Below are positions 1-13,154 of a stretch of 64,000 nucleotides of DNA, piece by piece. The stretch comes from Sebastes aleutianus (taxonomy: Eukaryota > Chordata > Actinopteri > Perciformes > Sebastidae). Position 1 is the stretch's first letter. Every line of letters begins with the position of its first letter. The DNA is taken from contig CAKAKS010000004.1 in the NCBI GenBank assembly GCA_916700875.1, forward strand, positions 14,487,444 through 14,551,443, in the 5' to 3' direction. The position numbers and the translations under genes were made by a program. Under the pieces are notes generated by a model. That model had not been told where the DNA came from, searched no databases, and saw nothing but the letters and a program-made list of their open reading frames with translations.

Positions 1-595
1 TAACTGGGTGTACAGATCATAGACACCCATTGGTTTGTGGACTGCCGTTTAGAAGCCTCGAGTTTGGCATTTTAGCCATTGCCATCTTGGTATATATCTT
101 GTTTTTTTGCAACCAGAAGTGACACGAGAGGGTGGAGCTAAGTACAAGTGAACACTGAATAAGACATATTCAGGCAACCAAAAATGTTATAATTAACTTT
201 CATGAACCGAAAACACTGTGAAAGGGTTAAAGTTTCAAGACAAAAACACTGACAACTCCCAGACCGGATTGTGGTACCGACCTGTCAAACACAATGTAGC
301 CACACCCTAAAGCATACCCTACTTTATTGCCTATTTTACTCTAAGTGGGACCATAATTTACTAAATGAACATCATGCTGTATTGAAGAAGACTTCAAACT
401 ATAGCGATTGCGACCATAAACTCATGTTTACTGAGGTAATAAATTAAGTGAGAAGTAGGCTCATTTTCTCATAGACTTCTATACAATCGGACTTCTTTTT
501 GCAACCAGAGGAGTCACCCCCTGCTGGCTATTAAAAAGAATGCAAGTTTAAGGCACTTCTGCATTGGCTTCATTTCTCAGACCTGGAAATTGTCT
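1..595. repeat. dispersed repeat of unassigned family, cut by the left edge
   Basis: The stretch contains two versions of the phrase 'ttgcaaccagaag/gagg' (near 108 and 499), with 'gagtcaccccctgctggct' near 510. I recognise this as a type of sequence repeated in many teleost genomes, but I cannot name the family. Its left boundary lies outside the window. No coding potential is evident. Confidence 0.45.
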
Positions 596-2246
596 ACTGG
601 TACAGATGCCTCAGTATTGCTTGTAAAACAATATCTTTCTGTGTTGCCTGATAACTATCAGTGCTTCATTTCTTCCTGTTGTACTGCGGATTGGTTTCCT
701 GAGAGGAAATCACTATCATTAAGTGGATCTTTTAAGCAATTCAATTTCTAAACAAAGGACTCATCTCATTGTAAAAATCTATCACCTGGAAGTTTTTTTT
801 TATCCTGTTTGGCGATTTTTAAAGATGATTACTGTTGAACTAGCTCAATGGAGTGTTTTCACTCGTATGCCTTATTCTGTCACTCAGTCCACAGATCAAG
901 GGCCGGACTGAGACTGAGCATGTGACAGCATTAAAGCTCCGAGGAAATTCCTCCAAAGGATGAGAACTAAGAGCCATGCAGGCAAGGGAAAAGTAAAAGA
1001 GGAAGGTGGAGTTGAGAAATATGGAGTTATGAAATTTGATTAAGAAGATGAGTAGCATTCAAGACATATCAGCTATTTTACTTTTACTGTACTTGATGTT
1101 AAGTCCTATACAGATGATAAAAAAGAGTTTTTGTCAAGATTGTATATGTGGTCACCTTCCCGGACTTATCACAGATTTCAGCTGTTTTGAGTGTATGGCA
1201 TGCAGCAGTTCAGAATACTGAATATCACCTTTCCACATGGCTTTTTCGAGCCGTGGACTTGTGCAGGGTTCAATAGGGGAATCGGTTTACTCTCCAGTTA
1301 TGTCAGCACATGACATCACATGAGTGCATTCCTCAGCTGGCTCACTTGGCAGGTATTTGGGAGAAATCACCCAGGCCAAGACGTGCTGGCTGGCTCTCCC
1401 TTCATCAGGCTACATGTAGTACAAGACGAGCACCTCTTCCACAGAAGCCTTTCATTGGGAGCTTATTCCACCATAGCCAAATAGCCTAGCAGAGTCCTTT
1501 TTTTGAGTTGCATTTTCTAATTATCCAAATGGGAATATGATTTCAAATTGAAACTTTTCTCCTGTCTAATTAATTGTGTGCCGTAATTTAAAAAGGCACA
1601 CTGCGTTCCACGATGTAATGGGCTTTGAGGTCCCCAAGGAGATGAAAAAGACCCTGTAGACACTTCACTTTCAGCTCCATGCTAACTTAACAGTTAGCAC
1701 TAGATAAGATGACTTGTTGTGAGTTTGAAGCACATTAACAGTTAACATAAGTTAGCTATTTGACATTTCGATGCACATAGTTGAGCTTTGCATTCTGTTG
1801 TCTACACCTACTTATAATACGAAAGTACAGCATTTTGTGTTGCAGTAACTTTTCTCTCTAATTAGCCGTTTTCAACTGTGGATTGAAACTCATGAGTCAG
1901 TAAACATTACGCAGTGGGGCTTGGCTGTGAGAACTCCCAGGATGATTTGTAATATGCAGGCTGTGGTGTTGCATTACTTTGTTTTGTTTTAGATTTTTAA
2001 TCATTTTTCTATGTAGATCTTGTGCAGCTTTCACTGTAGGAGTTTACGGTAATTTAGCTTTTTGTGTAGATTAATGATTAAACATGGACAGCACAAGGTT
2101 AAATCCTTTTTGTCCCACCAGGACACATCAGCACACCTAAGCATCCTTTTAGGAGGATCCATCTCGAAGTAGTTCTTTCAATGTTTTCTTTTGGCTTTTC
2201 TGATGAGCCATACATGGGAGCTGATCCTGTCTTTAGTGTTTGAGTA

Positions 2247-2864
2247 TGGAGGACGGAACCTGCCACAATCAAAAATGAATGAATAAATAGATAAAGTACT
2301 TGATAAATATATATGCCATTAAATATACCAAAAATAATATTAAAAACAAATGTAGGCATTAAATTAATTGATAAAATGTGACCTAAATTGACATTTTTAA
2401 TTTGCTTCTTTATTATTTACCTTTGCATTAAGTCCCCTACTCTTCTATTTGATTTCTCCTTTTATTTATTAATTTAGTTTTACTACCTTTAAAATATATA
2501 ATTATTTGCATTAATTTTTTTTTATTTTGAATTCATTTTTAAATGTATTTATTCATTATTAAATTGTATGTATGTGCTATTTATTTATGTATTATTTCTC
2601 TTTGCATTTTCCCCTCTATTTATTTCCCCAAACTTATTTATTTCTGTATTATTCTTTAAATTTTTTTATGCATGTCTGCCTCATTATGCAGCCCCCTTGA
2701 CTGTCATTCAACGTGTGTCATGGATTCCGAGGGGTCAGAGTGCATAGATTGTCTATACTGTATGTGTCTGCCTCTGCTTATCAACTCCAGTCTTCACCCG
2801 GCTCCGTACAGCGGGTTTATTCATTTATTGATTCATTATTTATTTTGGCAGGTTTCGTCCTCCA
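2247..2864. mobile_element. 618-bp MITE with long imperfect inverted terminal repeats
   Basis: The left end (tggaggacggaacctgcca) is the inverted complement of the right end near 2845-2864, and similarity continues for about 50 bp through 'aaaatgaatgaataaata'. TA lies immediately outside both ends (2245-2246 and 2865-2866), which fits a TA target duplication. The interior is very AT-rich and has no transposase frame, so it is a non-autonomous DNA transposon. Superfamily assignment is tentative. Confidence 0.6.
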
Positions 2865-2993
2865 TATGTGAGGAGTGGTATCACCGTGGGGTGTTATTGT
2901 TTTCAAAATATTAACCTTTTCGAAGCATTTTTATGCCGTAACAGTAAATAAAAGCAATGCAAATAAAAAACATGAAATTGTCTTTAACATAGT

Positions 2994-3158
2994 TAGAGCG
3001 GAAACAAAGAATCAATTAGTTGATCGACAATCTGCAACTGTTTTCTTTGGTAATCAATAAATCATTTTTCACGCAAAATTGTCACTTTGGACGAAGCGAT
3101 CAATCAAGAAAATAATCAGATGAATTAATAATGAAACCAATTGTTAGTTGCAGCCTTA
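2994..3158. mobile_element. degenerate hAT-like MITE remnant
   Basis: It begins TAGAGCG and ends TTGCAGCCTTA, matching in inverted form the ends of the hAT-like elements at 15631 and 26263. The interior has the same style of repeated 'gattaat/atcaat' motifs. Flanking octamers match at only about five of eight positions, so the insertion looks old. Confidence 0.4.
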
Positions 3159-4706
3159 AATATATGATTACATCTTCACTTGTCATTATATAACTATTGG
3201 AGTACAAAAATGGCACAGTACAATCCTAAAGCCTTCCCTTACTATACACTGTTCTGCCTTTGTGATGACAGTTGTGCTGATTCACACTATGTACGGTACA
3301 TGCCAATTTTGCTGTTATTTCTTTCAGCAGGGAGACGTGGATGATGCGTAAAGGTTTCCTAGCGTTACCGTCTTGCAGCAATGGCCTGAGGGACTCTCTG
3401 GACTGAAACCAAGGTGAGAAGCATACAGCCACGGCCAACTCTCCTTTTTACGCAACAGTACTGTGCAATGTGTCAAACAAGACACTCCAGTCCAAATACA
3501 AAATGATCGATTGTACAGATGATGCAAACATCTAATCTAAAAAAATATACATTTTTATTTTAGATCATTTTTTTAAAGAAAGATTAGACGTGTGTGTGAA
3601 AACAATCCCATATGTTCCTTCCTGTAGCGGTTGTTTTATTAGCTTCGGTGCTATTTACTGGGATAAGTGCTCCCTGTTCATGCTTTGCGTTCTAGGCAGT
3701 TTTTAGCTGGTTTCTCTCGTCATAAGGGAAGAGCATTGATGGTGGTTTTGATATGAAAACCTCCAAGCATATTTCTAGTGCCATTAGATAAGCCACATAG
3801 TGAGAACTTTGTTTACTGGTCAGAATGTAGTTTTGAACAATGTTTTGTTTTGTACAGATATTACTGTGTGAGATGACGTCTGCCCCATTTCCTCACAGTT
3901 CTTGCTTGACTTTTCTTCTTTGGTAGTGTCCACATCCAGCCGTTTTGTCAAAGTGAGAGCCAATAGTCCCGTTGGTCTGCAGTACTCATCCATCTTATGT
4001 GAAAAAACAGCTTCGCTCTTAAAACCACTATTCTTTCTGTTAGGTTGTTACTTACTTTACAGGTTATAGTTCAGATTGTGTTGGCTAGAATGTGTCTTTT
4101 AGGATTAAGGCATTGCCAGCAGTTCTTACAACACCATTTTCTGAGTGGGCTCAAAAATAATAGATGTTATTAGCTAAGAGTTTGGTTGCAGTTATTCAAA
4201 ATGGACTTTAGTTTTGTGAATGTACTGAGCATTTGTCCCGCTGTATCAGAATATGTGCACCATTTTTGTAGTCAAGTGCAAAATACATTTTTTTTTGTTG
4301 CTCACTATGAGTCATCCAATGTAGTGTGTGTTCAGGCTGAGTCTCAATCCAATATTTATATTTTCCTACATAATATAGCTGACGCAGTGCACATGTAGCT
4401 TAAAGTTGACCTGCAGTAAAAAAAAAAATGGTTAAGCTAATTCAATTTCCTGTTGAGCCCTGCAGTGTTTTCTGTAATATCTGTCGAGAGTTTAGTGTCA
4501 TGAACAAAATACAGACGTTTAAATGTGTTTGTATGCCAGCAGCAACACTTTAGTGGCATAGTGCACCTGAAAAATGCTATTTTATATATTTATTTATTTG
4601 CTTAAAGCAGCTATAGACTCTCAGTGTGTAGGCATCATTAATTGAAACTGTTTCCAGTGTTTTAACAGAGCACAACGAGGTGTTTGACAGCTAGGATATC
4701 CAGAGC

Positions 4707-5752
4707 CAGGGACCAAAATTAACTTTTTGGTTTACCGACCAAGGTGGCTGGTAGATGAATTTTTTTTACTGGCGAGACAGATCTTTTACCAGCCAAAAAT
4801 AATAAATAGCTTTTTACTATTGCAATTTGCTATTATTACTATTTAGCATGTCATATTGGTGTCATATGTGATTCCAGTACACCACTGGATTGAAGTGACA
4901 GCAAACCAGCAGCTTTCTCCAGCACGTGTAGAAAATGTGTTTGTTTGTATGGGCCCGAGTGGCTTGTGGTCTCCATAATTTACTCACATTTTACTCAATT
5001 TACTCTCTAAAGAGAACTAAATACAGCGTTGGAGGCGAGGCCCTGTTCATTCTTATGAAAATTGCTCAGTGGCACGTGAAGCAAAAAAAGCTTGACTTCA
5101 GAGTATAAAATTATCCAGATCTTCCGGCAATCTTCTGCATCCATTGGACCCATAGGGTAGGCACACTCGCGTTTCCTTTAACTCCGCCGCCCTGCTCTTG
5201 CTCCTGCCTCGGTCTGGGGGTCATTCACGTGAACGGAGGAAGGGAAATCTTGATTTGGCTATTAGCGCATTTTACAACTTTTAGGACCTTATGATTTAAA
5301 TAAGGGCTATTCAAGTGTTCATACTGGGAAGTTGATTTTCCTCCAAAAAAAAATTATCTGCTGATCTACAGATGTCTCTTTCCCAATGTAAGTCGATGGG
5401 GAAAAGTCTTTTTGGGCCCAATAGCATCAAGTGCTTGACATAGTGCACCCCAAATGGCAGGCACATAGAGAGGTCCAGAAGCAGAAAGGGCCGGACGGAC
5501 AGTAAAAACTCAATGGATTTTTTGATGTCCCACCGGCCCACTAATGTGGTGGCCCACCGGGATTTGTCCCAGTATGCCAGATGGCCAGTACACCACTGGA
5601 TTGAAGTGACAGCAAACCAGTAGCTTTCACCAACACGTGTGGAAAATTTGTTTGTTTCTACGGGCCAGAGTGGCGGTAGGTCTCCATAATTGACTCTCCA
5701 AAGACTAAATTTACTCACATTTGGTGACTGCGAGTGTTCATTTTGGTCCCTG
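4707..5752. mobile_element. about 1.05-kb MITE with CAGGGACCAAAAT ends and an internal direct duplication
   Basis: The left end CAGGGACCAAAATTAAC and the right end GTTCATTTTGGTCCCTG are inverted complements. Inside, about 120 bp at 4877-5000 (starting gtacaccactggattgaagt) recurs in the same orientation at 5586-5705 with scattered differences. No convincing target duplication is visible. The 159-codon minus-strand frame at 5311-5790 lies mostly inside this element, runs past its right end and resembles no protein I know. Confidence 0.5.
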
Positions 5753-6499
5753 CCCATAATAAACAAACGGATATGTAGCAATTTTGACATCTGACATCTG
5801 AATCTCCCCTCAGCCAGCGCTCTCAGCCGCAGATCAATTGTTGACTAGATTGTTGTGGAGAGGTGCTTATTTATACCAGTTAATCAATTTTGCCATCCTT
5901 TTGACTCTTGGTCTCTCTTTGCCCTCGTGATTCCTGCTCTCTTCCTTCTCTCAGTGCATCTCTCTGACAGTTAGAGCCAAGCGTTCTGGGCTTATTATAC
6001 AGAAAGCCCTCCCCTTCCCATCCTGCGACATCCTGAAGTGACTGCCAGTGTTAAAGATTCATGAGCGTGATCAGCTTTCAGTAAATGGGGAGGGCCTGGC
6101 TCTTGGTTGCTCTCCGGCACTTTAGAGCCATTACCTTGCAGTGATTCTAGAGCTCATCATGATTGGGACTTGGAAGCAAGCAAGGTGCATACCTCTCTTT
6201 CTACGCCGTCAACAGCGGCTTGTTTGTGTGTTTATCAGATTTTACGGACATGTGTCATTTGAATAAAGTAGATTTGCTCTTTGTACTGAGTAACCAGATA
6301 ACTAGGGAGTTTAAATGTCATTTAGCTCACTCTGAAAACTGGACAGCAGAAAGTGAGCTTGAGGAGAGAACTGAGAGACTATATGCACTTATATAATGTA
6401 GTTGTCTACTGAACACAATGTCTTTGTGAAAAAGACCCATGACCTATTTTTGTTCGCTTTGTTTCCCCATTTTCCTTTACTGTCTCTACACTCTCAATA

Positions 6500-7829
6500 G
6501 CGGTGTTTCCATTCACATGTTTTTATGCACATTTATAAATATCACGTTAGAAAAGCTGTATGGAAACACCAAAATTTGCTAAAGCTTCCTCTATTGTGAA
6601 AAAAAAGGTTTTTACGCTTGCTTGAGGTGATTTTTGCCTCTGTCAAAAAAGAGTTGATATGGTTGTGTTATGGAAACTCCTTTGTCGAATAAATTCTGAC
6701 GATCAGCTGTTTCTGCCGTTGGCGTATTCTCAGATATTCCCATAACGTGTGAATGCTTGTCTTCGTCTCCGGACAGCATGAAACATGGCCAATACTAGTT
6801 GACATGAAAGAACAATTACACCTTGCCCAATTGAAACAAATTTCTGAAGACCACTCTCCATTATTCTCTCGTAGATGGTTAGATGGCCAAGTCGACTTGT
6901 TTTGTTTCCGGTTCGCTTCCTCTTCTTCTACTCTGTTTACTGGCGGATAACAGTCATGCGTAGTCTATAGAGGGGGGAAGTCACGCCCCTTTCGGTGGCC
7001 CTCATGGGACCTTATTTCGGAAAAAATATGTACGTTAGTCAACGGCAAGAGACAAATATTTTTTTGATCCCGTTTGACTTGGGCCATGAATCACACATAT
7101 GATGTTTGTCAATTTAAAAGATAATTTTGCAAGTCAAGAAAGTCTCGTAGGTTTGTCATATCAGTTAGTTTTGTGTGAAACTGCTCAATGAACTACATCT
7201 CTTGTCTCACACAATTTACATCTCTAATTCTAGCTATCTAGCTTACCTGCTATGTTCCATGCACAAATTAAATGCTATCTTACCTGATGTGTTATATCCA
7301 GCGATTCCTGGTCTTTTTATCAGCCGAGAAGCGAAAGAACAAGCGAGACCCATTGCTTGTGTGGGTGCATCACAGTACGAAACACACAGGCATCGTAGCT
7401 TCAGCAAGAGAGATGTCACTTACGCAACTTTTGGGTGTTTAGTCTCTCTAATTATGTATTTTCACAGTCTTATACTTCAACAGTTTTACAACAAACTGGA
7501 ACTTTTTTGACTTGCAAAATTATCTTTTAAATTGACAAACATCACATGTGTGATTCATGGTGCAATTCAAACAGGATCAAAAAAATATTTGTCTCTCGCC
7601 GTTGACTACTGTTAATATTTTTTCCGAAATAAGGTCACACGGGGTCCACCGGAAGGGGCGGGACTTGGCCTCTCCATAGCGCCAACTTCTAACCAAACTA
7701 CGCTGTAGCCGACACGCCGAGATTATTCGCTCCAAACCAGTTGATGGAAAGCGCCTAATTTGCATTGCTTTTTTGCGACGTTTCAAAAGTTTGCTTACAA
7801 TTCGCTTGACTTTTGAATGGAAACACAGC
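6500..7829. mobile_element. MITE with GTGTTTCCATTCA termini, interrupted by a second element
   Basis: The left end gcggtgtttccattca and the right end tgaatggaaacacagc are inverted complements. The body between them is split by the fold-back element at 6965-7679. Without that insertion the element would be about 615 bp. No transposase is encoded. Confidence 0.45.
6965..7679. mobile_element. fold-back element with arms of about 175 bp
   Basis: The left arm (about 6965-7137) and the right arm (about 7505-7679) are near-identical inverted copies. Both read 'ccttatttcggaaaaaatat', 'gagacaaatatttttttgat' and 'gtcaatttaaaagataattt' in the matching orientation. About 370 bp lies between them. The arms could form a long hairpin in RNA or single-stranded DNA. 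No protein of its own is apparent. Confidence 0.6.
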
Positions 7830-8909
7830 TTCTTTCTCCCTAGCTCGCTCCCTGTCATTGATCCGATTCCTCTATATGTTCCGAGCCCCTCAAGTCTTGT
7901 TAAATTCACTCAAGATTCAAGGTTTCAAATTCACATTGCACTTAATCTCTTTCCATCTATCATCACATTCCTCCCTCCATCTCCCCATGCCTCCCTTTTG
8001 ACCCAAACCTAATATCAGAACATCTGGTTCCAGGTAACAGCAGCTGTCAGCGAGGCCAGAGTTCACAGCAGACCCCCATCCAAGTTGCGTTCTGTTGAAA
8101 TTGATATTGTTTTTAAATACATGTTGGTCTTTAATACTATCTGACATGGTTCCAACATGTTTCTGTGTGTTTTGGCTCTCCCAGCACTTCTTCTCACCCC
8201 TGCATATATTGAGATGTAAAATGAGAAGATGTGAATCCTCTGGGCCCCTCCTCTGCCGTGATTTCCTCTTCAGTTTGGGGAGAATAAATGGCCCATGTTG
8301 CTGCCCACCAGTCTTTATTGGTGCACTCTTGTTCTCCATTTCTCTCTCGGGGCCTGTTGCGCCAAGAAGCCATGTGAGGACAGATTACGCACCAGAGAGA
8401 CATTGTTCAGTGCCCCACAGTGGTTTTGCACTTTCTGAAAGGGCCCCCATTATTATAGCACAGGAGACTTCAAACGCTTCCCCAATAGCGTTTGATGCAG
8501 TTTAATGCACAGTCATGCTCGGCGCTCTCTGAGTTCCAGGAGCACTGGGTGTGTCTTTATAAATCAAAGCCCTGCTAACCCACATGATTACAGGAATGGC
8601 ACACTGGCCCTCTCCCCTTGGCAATCAGACACTGATTTTTTCCCCCCCCTCTGCATCCGTTCCCCCCCCCTCCATTATACTATGACTGGAATGGGTGATT
8701 CAGTGTTTTTGAAGGCCCCCCCCCCTCGCCCTTTTGGTGAGGTGCATGTTGCACGACTCACTTTGTGTAGTTACGGCAGCTGAATTTTGTTAAAACTGTC
8801 TAGTAGTATTAGTAGTTAAACGTGATTGTTAGAAGGGGGTGTCACTGCTGTACAGTTTTGTTTTGTTTTTAAGAAACACATTAAAGAGTTATCAAACATT
8901 TGCGTTTTG

Positions 8910-8973
8910 TAGGGTTGGGTGATATGGCTCAAATCAGTATCACAATATTAATAAAGATATTTTTTGATTTCAG
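8910..8973. mobile_element. left end of a hAT-like MITE interrupted by another element
   Basis: TAGGGTTGGGTGATATGG matches the terminus of the elements at 12069 (inverted) and 16832. The sequence breaks off at 8973, where a TA-flanked element begins, and resumes as 'tcacaatatgg' at 9437. I could not locate the distal end with confidence. Confidence 0.45.
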
Positions 8974-8975
8974 TA

Positions 8976-9434
8976 TACACTCTGGTCATTTTATTAGGTA
9001 CACCTGTAAAATCTAATTCAACCCAATACAACAACTCAGCCATTGATTTACACTGTCAGAGAGGTACAAAGTTATCATTATGAACGTATACGACAAACAT
9101 GACTATTGTTAGGACTCACAGCTGTCAAGCTAGCAGCTTGTGGAAGACTCCTTATTACAGTCCTGCGACAACCACAGATACAAGATTTTTATTTTATTTA
9201 TTTATTTATTTTTGTCAGAGCATTTTATTTATTGATTGCTGTCTGGATGTAGAATTTCAACAAATATAACAAAGAAAAAGGTGGTTGTAGTTTGCAGTGG
9301 TGTTGAAGGTACACTTCTCAGAAAGTTTAAAAAAAAAAACTGGCCATTATAAGCTTTGTAAGGGTAGAATATGTGGCACAGCTGGGTTGTATTAGATTGT
9401 ATAGGTGTACCTAATAAAGTGGCCAGGGAGTGTA
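8976..9434. mobile_element. 459-bp Tc1/mariner-type MITE nested in a hAT-like MITE
   Basis: The ends TACACTCTGGTCATTTTATT and, inverted from the right side, TACACTCCCTGGCCACTTTA are closely alike. The similarity continues through 'ttaggtacacct' and 'aatctaattcaaccca'. TA flanks both sides (8974-8975 and 9435-9436), as expected for the Tc1/mariner superfamily. Termini of the type CACTGGCCACTTTATTAGGTACACC are frequent in fish genomes. No transposase is present. Confidence 0.65.
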
Positions 9435-9726
9435 TATCACAATATGGAAAATCTATGCAAAATCATATATGGAAAACTAAGACTTGAATAACCGGTCTGA
9501 AAGGGTTACACCACAGAGATGTGTTTTATGATAAATTCATATGATCATATCATTGGTATGAATTTGCTAAAAGTCAACAAATGATGTAGTTGAATTATTA
9601 ATTATCACACATAAGAGACTCTTAAAGTTGCACCAAAGAAGAATTGCTTGACAGCCCAAATTATCCATATATTGTCTTTTCTTTAATGTTACTTTTTTAT
9701 TTTAGAAATAACTGGCTAACTTATTG

Positions 9727-9993
9727 TAGGGCTGCCTCCTCTTAGTCGATGAGTCGACTAATCGGTCGCGTTGGTCTTAGTCAACTTAGATTTCTTTAGT
9801 TGATTAGTCGTTTTTATACTTTTTTATGCTGAATGACTTATTTTCAAGAGACGGATCGGCACATCTCTGGTAAACACAAGATTTAAAGTGGTGCTTTTGT
9901 GTGAACATTTGTGGAGAATTAAATCAACTAATCAATTAGTTTGTAAAATCTTGTGAGTATTAGTCGACTAAGAATTGGTTGAGGACAGCCCTA
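9727..9993. mobile_element. 267-bp hAT-type MITE
   Basis: It begins TAGGGCTGCC and ends GGACAGCCCTA, with 'agtcgactaa' motifs near both ends. The flanking octamers acttattg (9719-9726) and atttattg (9994-10001) match at seven of eight positions, as expected for hAT. A second copy of the family is at 34818-35103. Confidence 0.7.
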
Positions 9994-12068
9994 ATTTATT
10001 GGCACCAGGGATTATACACCTTTCTTTAGTCTGTTACACATTTCAAAATTAGCATCTGATTTTCCTCTTACCATCACAATTCTGAAAAGATCTCCATTTT
10101 TACATCTCCATCACACATGTAACAGGAGATGGCATCGCAGAGATGCAGCTCATACATCTGCAGACCGAAACAGAACAGGGTCGGGGTCTTACCGTGGTGG
10201 ACGACGTATACAATTGTGAAATTTGGACAATAGCTGGATACTGCCATCATGACCCCAAGCAGCCAACAGCACCATGTCACCATCACCGTTCAGCCCTACG
10301 CCACAGTTGGAAAGTACATCTGGTTGGTGTGTCCCCTGTTAGGTGAAACATTTTGTCATGTCATTCAGACAGCCTTACAGCTGCACAGGTGCAGTTAAAG
10401 GTTTAATTTGTTGTGCTTTTGAGGCGTTTATTGCAGTCAGATACAGCATGTCATGTACAAGTTGTACCAGCTGAGTTTGACAGGAGGAAACGTTGTCGTC
10501 TCCAGCCCTCTGGGCAGCGACAGCAGCAGCCCCTTGTTGTTCCTGCATTCCTCCCTCGCCAGACTGGTTGGCTCCAGCTCCGTCCTGGAGTCTGCTCTTG
10601 TGACACCTAAGACATAAGCGGTGACACACACCTATGATCACCTCCCTCAAGAACACCTAGCGCTTTCAAAGTCAATTGATTTTTCAAACTTTAACTTGTG
10701 TCTTTATCCGTGTGAATTCTTTTCTTGTTTCATCAATTGAGCTGTCTATTACTTGATCACTGTGTTGTTATATACAGTTTAAAGTAAAATATGACGTCAT
10801 ATTTTGCATATTTCTTAGCATATTATTGAGTCCTGATATTAAAATCTAAAATCTGTTGCATCAGTCTAATAAACAGGTTCAGATATTGGCAGGGTTGTGG
10901 TTATTTCCGTGGTTTAATAACATAACCCTTTATTTAGCCCTGTGAGTCAATCACACAGATAGGCCATGATGATGAGGATGAAAACCTGTAATGAAGTGTT
11001 CAGTTCACACTGGCAGGGCTGACAAATATGCAATTATGGTTGCCGTCTTTATAAGTGTGTGTGTGTTTGCGTGAGATTCATGGGAAGAGGGGGAGAGTCT
11101 GGTTGGAGGTGTTTACTACGCTTCTGTAAGTGGAAACCTAAGCTCATCACAACTTCAAAGTAGAAAAACAACGGCATGGTAGGCTATCTGCTCCAATAAA
11201 ACCTCATGACCCCAGCGTCGTTTCCAGTCAGATCTTCAGTTTGTACTTTCCCAGTGATCGTCAGCCTGCCAGTGCGTTTCCAGCAACAGCGAGCAGATGG
11301 CCAAACAAGCTTTAGATAGCAGTTCATAATTCAAGTGTAAAATGCATTCCCCTTTTAACAAATGGATGTCACACAGACTTTTTCTTACCCTTTCTTACTG
11401 TAATGGAAATATGGTATGGCCTCAGTACTCTAGCTTGGTTGAATAATATTTATTTAAAAGCTGCATTGCTTTCTTTCATCTTGCCCGTGTGAACAATGAT
11501 TCCACACCATCTCTGACTAAAATAAGGTAGCTTGCAGTGACTGATGGGCCATATGTCTCAACTTACAATGCTAATGAACTAAATGAGCTGACAGCGTGAT
11601 GAACTGCAAATTTGGTAGATGCCCTCCAGAATATGCCAATCAGTTCTACATATAATGAGGTTACTCACCCAACCCCCACTTACCCTACATTGCTCTGAGT
11701 CAATGATATCCGCACACAGCAGCACAGGTAGACCAACGGATGTGTCTTATGCACGCATGAATTTATGCTCAGCTTTGTCAGCCATGATAGCACAGCTTTT
11801 CTAGTGTCACTGTCCACATGCTAGGTAATGCTAGCTCAACCTTGAGTTGATGTAACAATAAAATATAATTTAGTGTCTTTAAATGCTTTTCGGTTGTTGT
11901 TGTGTTTCCCCCCCTAACACTCCTTCTTTTATAATACTGTGTAGTTTGCAGTAAATTAATGAAGATTTAATTTAAATGAAACTTTTTTCAACCACAGTTT
12001 AAGATTCCCAAATGTTTAAAATAATTTTTAATTAATGTTTAGTAGGGTTAAAGAGCTGTGGTGTACAT

Positions 12069-12556
12069 TAGGGCTTTTTTTTTTTTTTTACATTTATCGT
12101 CTTTTGGAGTCGTTTCGTGATGAAATCATATATCGATATATAGTGATTCACAATTATGTTATCTTGATAATAACAAGCACATTCTGTACTAACTCAAATT
12201 TCTCAGAAAATTTGATCAAACTTAGTTAAATCAATCTTAATCTGTTGTAGAAATAGTCAGTCTATAGATGGAAATATGTATTCATGTTTTCTCTATAATT
12301 TCACTTGAAGCTCTTATGTTCATTTTGCACTAAAGTTATTAATTAACTGAAAAAAATATTTTTCATTTGTCAATATTTAATTCACACAGGAGTATACAAA
12401 CATAGACTTTACCATGTGGTTATTTCAAATTGACTATTTATTTATTGAATTACCAGAAAACATGCTATATCGTGATATATATACATATATATTGTTATTA
12501 AGATAGGAAATTACCTATAGTGAGATAGAATATTTTGGCCATATCGCCCAACCCTA
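12069..12556. mobile_element. hAT-type MITE of the GGGCGATATGG family
   Basis: It begins TAGGGCT followed by a T run and ends GGCCATATCGCCCAACCCTA. The right end is the inverted form of the left end at 16832. The flanks gtgtacat and gtgcacac match at six of eight positions. The AT-rich interior carries tatatcgatata-like motifs typical of this family. Confidence 0.6.
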
Positions 12557-13154
12557 GTGCACACAGCAGTGAACTGTGATCGAGATGTGTTGTCCTGTCG
12601 TCTTCACAGCCTCTTAGCTGTGTTAGACGTGGCTTTTAGTTGCTCTTGGTTTCCCTTTTAAATTGCTCAGTTTAACGAGGTGAAATTGGTTGTTGTGCTT
12701 TTCTTTTTCAATCGTTAAGTGACAGAAGTGTGAGTGAATAATTTATATGCATGTGTCCTACTGGAGGTAGATTGGTAGGCATCATCGTGGACTAAGCTCA
12801 AAGCCCAACCTGCATTCAGAGCCATAAATGTGATTGTCTGTGCCATCAACTCCATTATCATCATCCTGAACATCACTGCCTTGACGTCTCTGATGACTCT
12901 GTGTGTATTGTTTGTTTGGTTGAGTGTGTTACAGACAGCTGCATAGTATAATGTGCTCTACAGATTTTTTACCATAGCCAACAAAATGTTTGTGATACAA
13001 CCAAATATTTATAAGACATATTAATTTACATTGTTTGATTTAATTGGAAGAACAAAAAAATGAACATACTCTATAGCACATGGTGTGGACAAAGATGACA
13101 GTTTCTGTCCTAAATACAAAAAACATGGAAGCAACATGCTACCATTCACTTATG

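Noticed and set aside
5311..5790. 159-codon open frame on the minus strand
   Set aside because: It overlaps a MITE with inverted ends and an internal duplication, extends past the element's terminus, and matches no protein family I can recognise.
7577..7909. 110-codon minus-strand frame
   Set aside because: It runs across the right arm of the fold-back element and the host MITE end; no protein similarity is apparent.
8095..8505. 136- and 140-codon overlapping frames on both strands
   Set aside because: Frames on opposite strands are open over the same bases, neither resembles a known protein, and no splice structure is evident.
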